Source: Echinarachnius parma (taxonomy: Eukaryota > Echinodermata > Echinoidea > Clypeasteroida > Echinarachniidae). Taken from it: 64,000 bases of DNA. Made by a program: the position numbers and the translations under genes. The notes beneath the pieces were generated by a model. That model did no database searches. It was not told the DNA's origin and was given only the letters and a program-made list of their open reading frames with translations. Positions 61,845-64,000 of this stretch are shown here, one piece after another. Location: assembly GCA_037951105.1 (NCBI GenBank), contig JBAMJV010008410.1:33547-97546 (forward strand). Reading direction: 5' to 3'. Each line of letters begins with the position of its first letter. Position 1 is the stretch's first letter.

Positions 61845-62218
61845 AATGTGCTGTCAAGTACTTGAGTATTGGTACTTCCCGAAATGCCCCTTGACACTAA
61901 ATTTGTTGGTTTTAATTCCATTTGAAAGTTCCTTGAATAAAACATGTAAAATGAAAAAATCTTTCCTTTGCAAATGCTCTTATTGTTGAAAAATTTGATT
62001 CAAAAAAAAAAAAAACTTAATAGATTTGTCAATAGTTGTTGACGATATCTTTTACTATTGAATCATTATTTTAACAAAACATTAAATGCACAATTTTGTA
62101 TGAAAAAAAGGCTAAAACCAAAGAGTTTTTAGAGAGCACCCTCTTGAGTTGTTTATTGATAACAGGTTTTTACTTAGTCGTTTGTAATTTATTATATATA
62201 CATTTTTAGCATGGTGGA
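61845..62218. repeat. Right copy of the ~400-bp direct duplication
   Basis: Matches 53316-53729 in order and orientation, including the M1-derived second half (ACACAATTTTGTATG-like, GAGCACCCTCTTGAGTTG, TTTTAGCATGGTGGA). Confidence 0.8.
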
Positions 62219-62396
62219 TGTGATGTATTTATATCCTTCTGTAGTCAACCAACGCCCTCTATCTATAATGTAACACGAACTATTATGTAACACGCCTACT
62301 GCGGCACCTTCACTTTCGATACTGAATAAACTGACACTCCTTATCTGCAACTTGACGTAGACGTGCCTCCTTTGTTCTGATTAATTCGAACATCAC
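62219..62396 (+). mobile_element. Probable LTR of a Ty3/gypsy-like element
   Basis: Starts TGATGTATTT, contains AATAAA at 62325-62330, ends ACATCACA, and is followed by TGGTGTCAGGAGTC at 62400, a plausible primer-binding site beginning TGG. The second LTR is not in the window. Confidence 0.5.
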
Positions 62397-62463
62397 ATTT
62401 GGTGTCAGGAGTCAAAGATTTTTTGCAACATGGCAGGACTATAAGGCCACCAGGACCCCTAAT

Positions 62464-62793
62464 AGCTTTGAGGGGAATGTTGCCAACAAATGGAAGGATT
62501 GGCTGAGAGCGTATGATTTTTATGAGACGGCAACGTACGGAACTTGCATCGAAAGGAGAACCGGTGCGCTATTATGCCACACTTCATTTCTCCACGTGGC
62601 GGGAGCCACAGCCCAGCAGATAGCAGAGACGTTTAACGACCTGGAAGACGAACTGTTAAAAGACAGGATTATGTGCGGCATTCATAGCCAAGTGCTACGT
62701 GAAAAGCTACTACAGGTCGATGATTTAGATTTGCAGAAATGCCTAACGATCTGCAATATCACCGAGAGCAGTGCCCATCAAAACTACCAATGA
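62464..62793 (+). pseudogene. Ty3/gypsy-like gag fragment with internal deletion
   Basis: SFEGNVANKWKDWLRAYDFY then HTSFLHVAGATAQQIAETFN, EDELLKDRIMCGIHSQVLRE and LQKCLTICNITES. WxxWLxxYxFY and DRIxCGIxxxxLREKLL are typical of invertebrate Ty3/gypsy Gag. The middle of the capsid between AQQIAETF and LEDELLKD is missing and the upstream ATG region has stops, so it is a defective copy. Confidence 0.7.
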
Positions 62794-62877
62794 CTTAGAG
62801 CTACCAAAGACCTACGGAAACCCTCAAAAGGACTTTCTGTAGGGTCCTCAAAATTATTGTATGTTACATTTTCTATA

Positions 62878-63290
62878 AGATTTTCCCGCTCAATTTCGCG
62901 ATTATGACAATCAAATTGATATAAGGAGCAAACGAATTCGCGCGATTTGCGATCGCCGTGTCAAAGCAGCATTCGAATTCGTAAACATGGTAAATAGTCG
63001 TTCAAAATCGTGTCTGAGCAAGTGAATTTGAACAAAGAGCATACCTTTTCATCAATGGTCATTCAAAATCGCACGTAGTTCACGCTGGCGCTACTGCACA
63101 TTCGCGAATTCGAGTGCCCATAAAATGAACTATCGTGTCTATTCACGAAACCGTATGCGTATGCATTAATTCGTTTGCACTTATTCGGAATTTGAAAGAC
63201 CGAAACCAACGATAACGCGGCAATTTGAATGACCCTTAATGAATTCGATTGAAAAAAGTGTAAAATTGAGCGGAAAAACCTATATTAGAC
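62878..63290. mobile_element. MITE with CGCTCAATTT ends
   Basis: TTTTCCCGCTCAATTTCGCG at the left and AAATTGAGCGGAAAAAC at the right are inverted. The interior is rich in AATTCGCG and CAAAATCG words. Non-coding. Confidence 0.65.
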
Positions 63291-63334
63291 TAACAGTCTA
63301 AGATTATTGTATTTTTCTCTTTGTTATTCTTATT

Positions 63335-63405
63335 GTAAAGCGCATTATAATTATGCATTTATTGTAATGAAATGCGCTATATAAAACCAGTTATTATCAG
63401 TATGT
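63335..63405 (+). mobile_element. SINE tail fragment
   Basis: GTAAAGCGCATTATAATTAT and GAAATGCGCTATATAAAACC resemble the tail of the SINE at 57693-58012. Confidence 0.5.
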
Positions 63406-63451
63406 ATATTGGTAATACGGGTTGTAGGCCTACATGAAAAGATCTTATTAA

Positions 63452-63640
63452 AAAGGTAGTTCAGTTTCGGTAGAGAGGGCGCTGCACATCACAATTTGTT
63501 TGTGAGGTAATCTGGTAATGAAAAACCGAGTATTGAATTTGAGAGAACATGCAATTTTAATGGCAGAATAAACTTTATTTGGTCAAAATTGGTGCAGAAA
63601 CGGCTGAAATATCAATAAATATATCTCATCTTATAATTCC
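63452..63640. mobile_element. M1 MITE, left part, interrupted
   Basis: AAAGGTAGTTCAGTTTCGGT, GAGAGGGCGCTGCACATCAC and GGTCAAAATTGGTGCAGAAA match copy 4. Breaks at CTTATAATT where the next element begins. Confidence 0.75.
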
Positions 63641-64000
63641 CAGATAACAATGCGACGTTGGCGGAACGTAGTCTATAGTCGGCACCGTCGCGGTTGGAAA
63701 AACAACGTTTAGCCAACGTTGGCCTACGGTAAATTCACAACCATATTTTTGCAGTCGGCGAACTGACGTTAAAACAACGTTAAGCCGACGTTGGCTGTTG
63801 ACTGTTGGCAAACTGGTCGGCAAATGTACGTTGAAACAACGTTGGGTGATAGTTAGACAAACAATCATATTTATATGGTCGAAAAGCAAACGTTGGGCCA
63901 ACGTTTCGCCTACTACGTTGGATATTGGTTGGCTAGTTGACGTCGTACTAACGTTTGACAAACAACCGCATTACGACGGTAGGCAAGCCAACGTAGGGCC
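63641..64000. mobile_element. AACGTTGG-rich element, runs off the window
   Basis: Begins CCCAGATAACAATGCGACGT and is built of CCAACGTTGG-, AACAACGTT- and GACGTTGGC-like self-complementary words about 35-60 bp apart. Inserted in the M1 MITE. Right end not seen. Confidence 0.6.

Overview
The window reads as nuclear DNA from a marine invertebrate. Genes are split into small exons with GT-AG introns, introns are AT-rich, interspersed repeats are very dense, and an interstitial TTAGGG tract is present. The repeat types (a tRNA-derived SINE with a GCGCTATATAA tail, TTAA-flanked MITEs, CCGTCCG/AGGTCA-rich elements) look like those of echinoderms, hemichordates or cephalochordates, but the species cannot be fixed from sequence alone. 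There are no bacterial features, CRISPR arrays or rRNA genes.

Region 1 (1-10 kb, + strand): the last four coding exons of NDUFS8, the TYKY two-[4Fe-4S] subunit of mitochondrial complex I. The transit-peptide exons lie to the left of the window. Its introns are full of MITEs and CCGTCCG elements. Region 2 (10-17 kb, + strand): mostly repeats, ending in two coding-looking exons of an unidentified gene whose stop lies 41 bp from the stop of the next gene. Region 3 (28.1-17.0 kb, - strand): five exons of RANBP1, covering the Ran-binding domain and a long acidic tail. Its first coding exon is not found with confidence. Region 4 (47-31.4 kb, - strand): twelve exons of vigilin (HDLBP), from the start codon to the middle of KH domain 7, about 650 residues. 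The other half of vigilin is missing, and the next recognisable exon on the same strand and in the same phase belongs to RANBP1. Region 5 (47-53 kb): presumed vigilin 5' region with a possible non-coding first exon, plus MITEs and GC-rich hairpins. Region 6 (53.3-62.2 kb): a 7.4-kb DNA transposon with terminal inverted repeats, inverted ~204-bp tandem arrays and a broken captured or transposon gene. It is itself interrupted by a non-LTR retrotransposon that carries a SINE, and the whole sits inside an older MITE. Region 7 (62.2-64 kb): a Ty3/gypsy-like LTR/gag remnant and further MITEs.

The most unusual structure is in vigilin. At least eight of its twelve exons have neighbouring duplications that run across an exon-intron junction, so the introns carry extra copies of real splice acceptors or donors (13 acceptors in one array, about 15 donors in another). 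NDUFS8 and RANBP1 in the same window show none. A second unexplained structure is a 4.2-kb vigilin intron with eight scattered copies of a 16-bp word, most of them paired with a nearby GTTAAC. The three recognised genes are ordinary housekeeping genes (respiration, Ran cycle, RNA binding) and their proximity does not imply a shared pathway.
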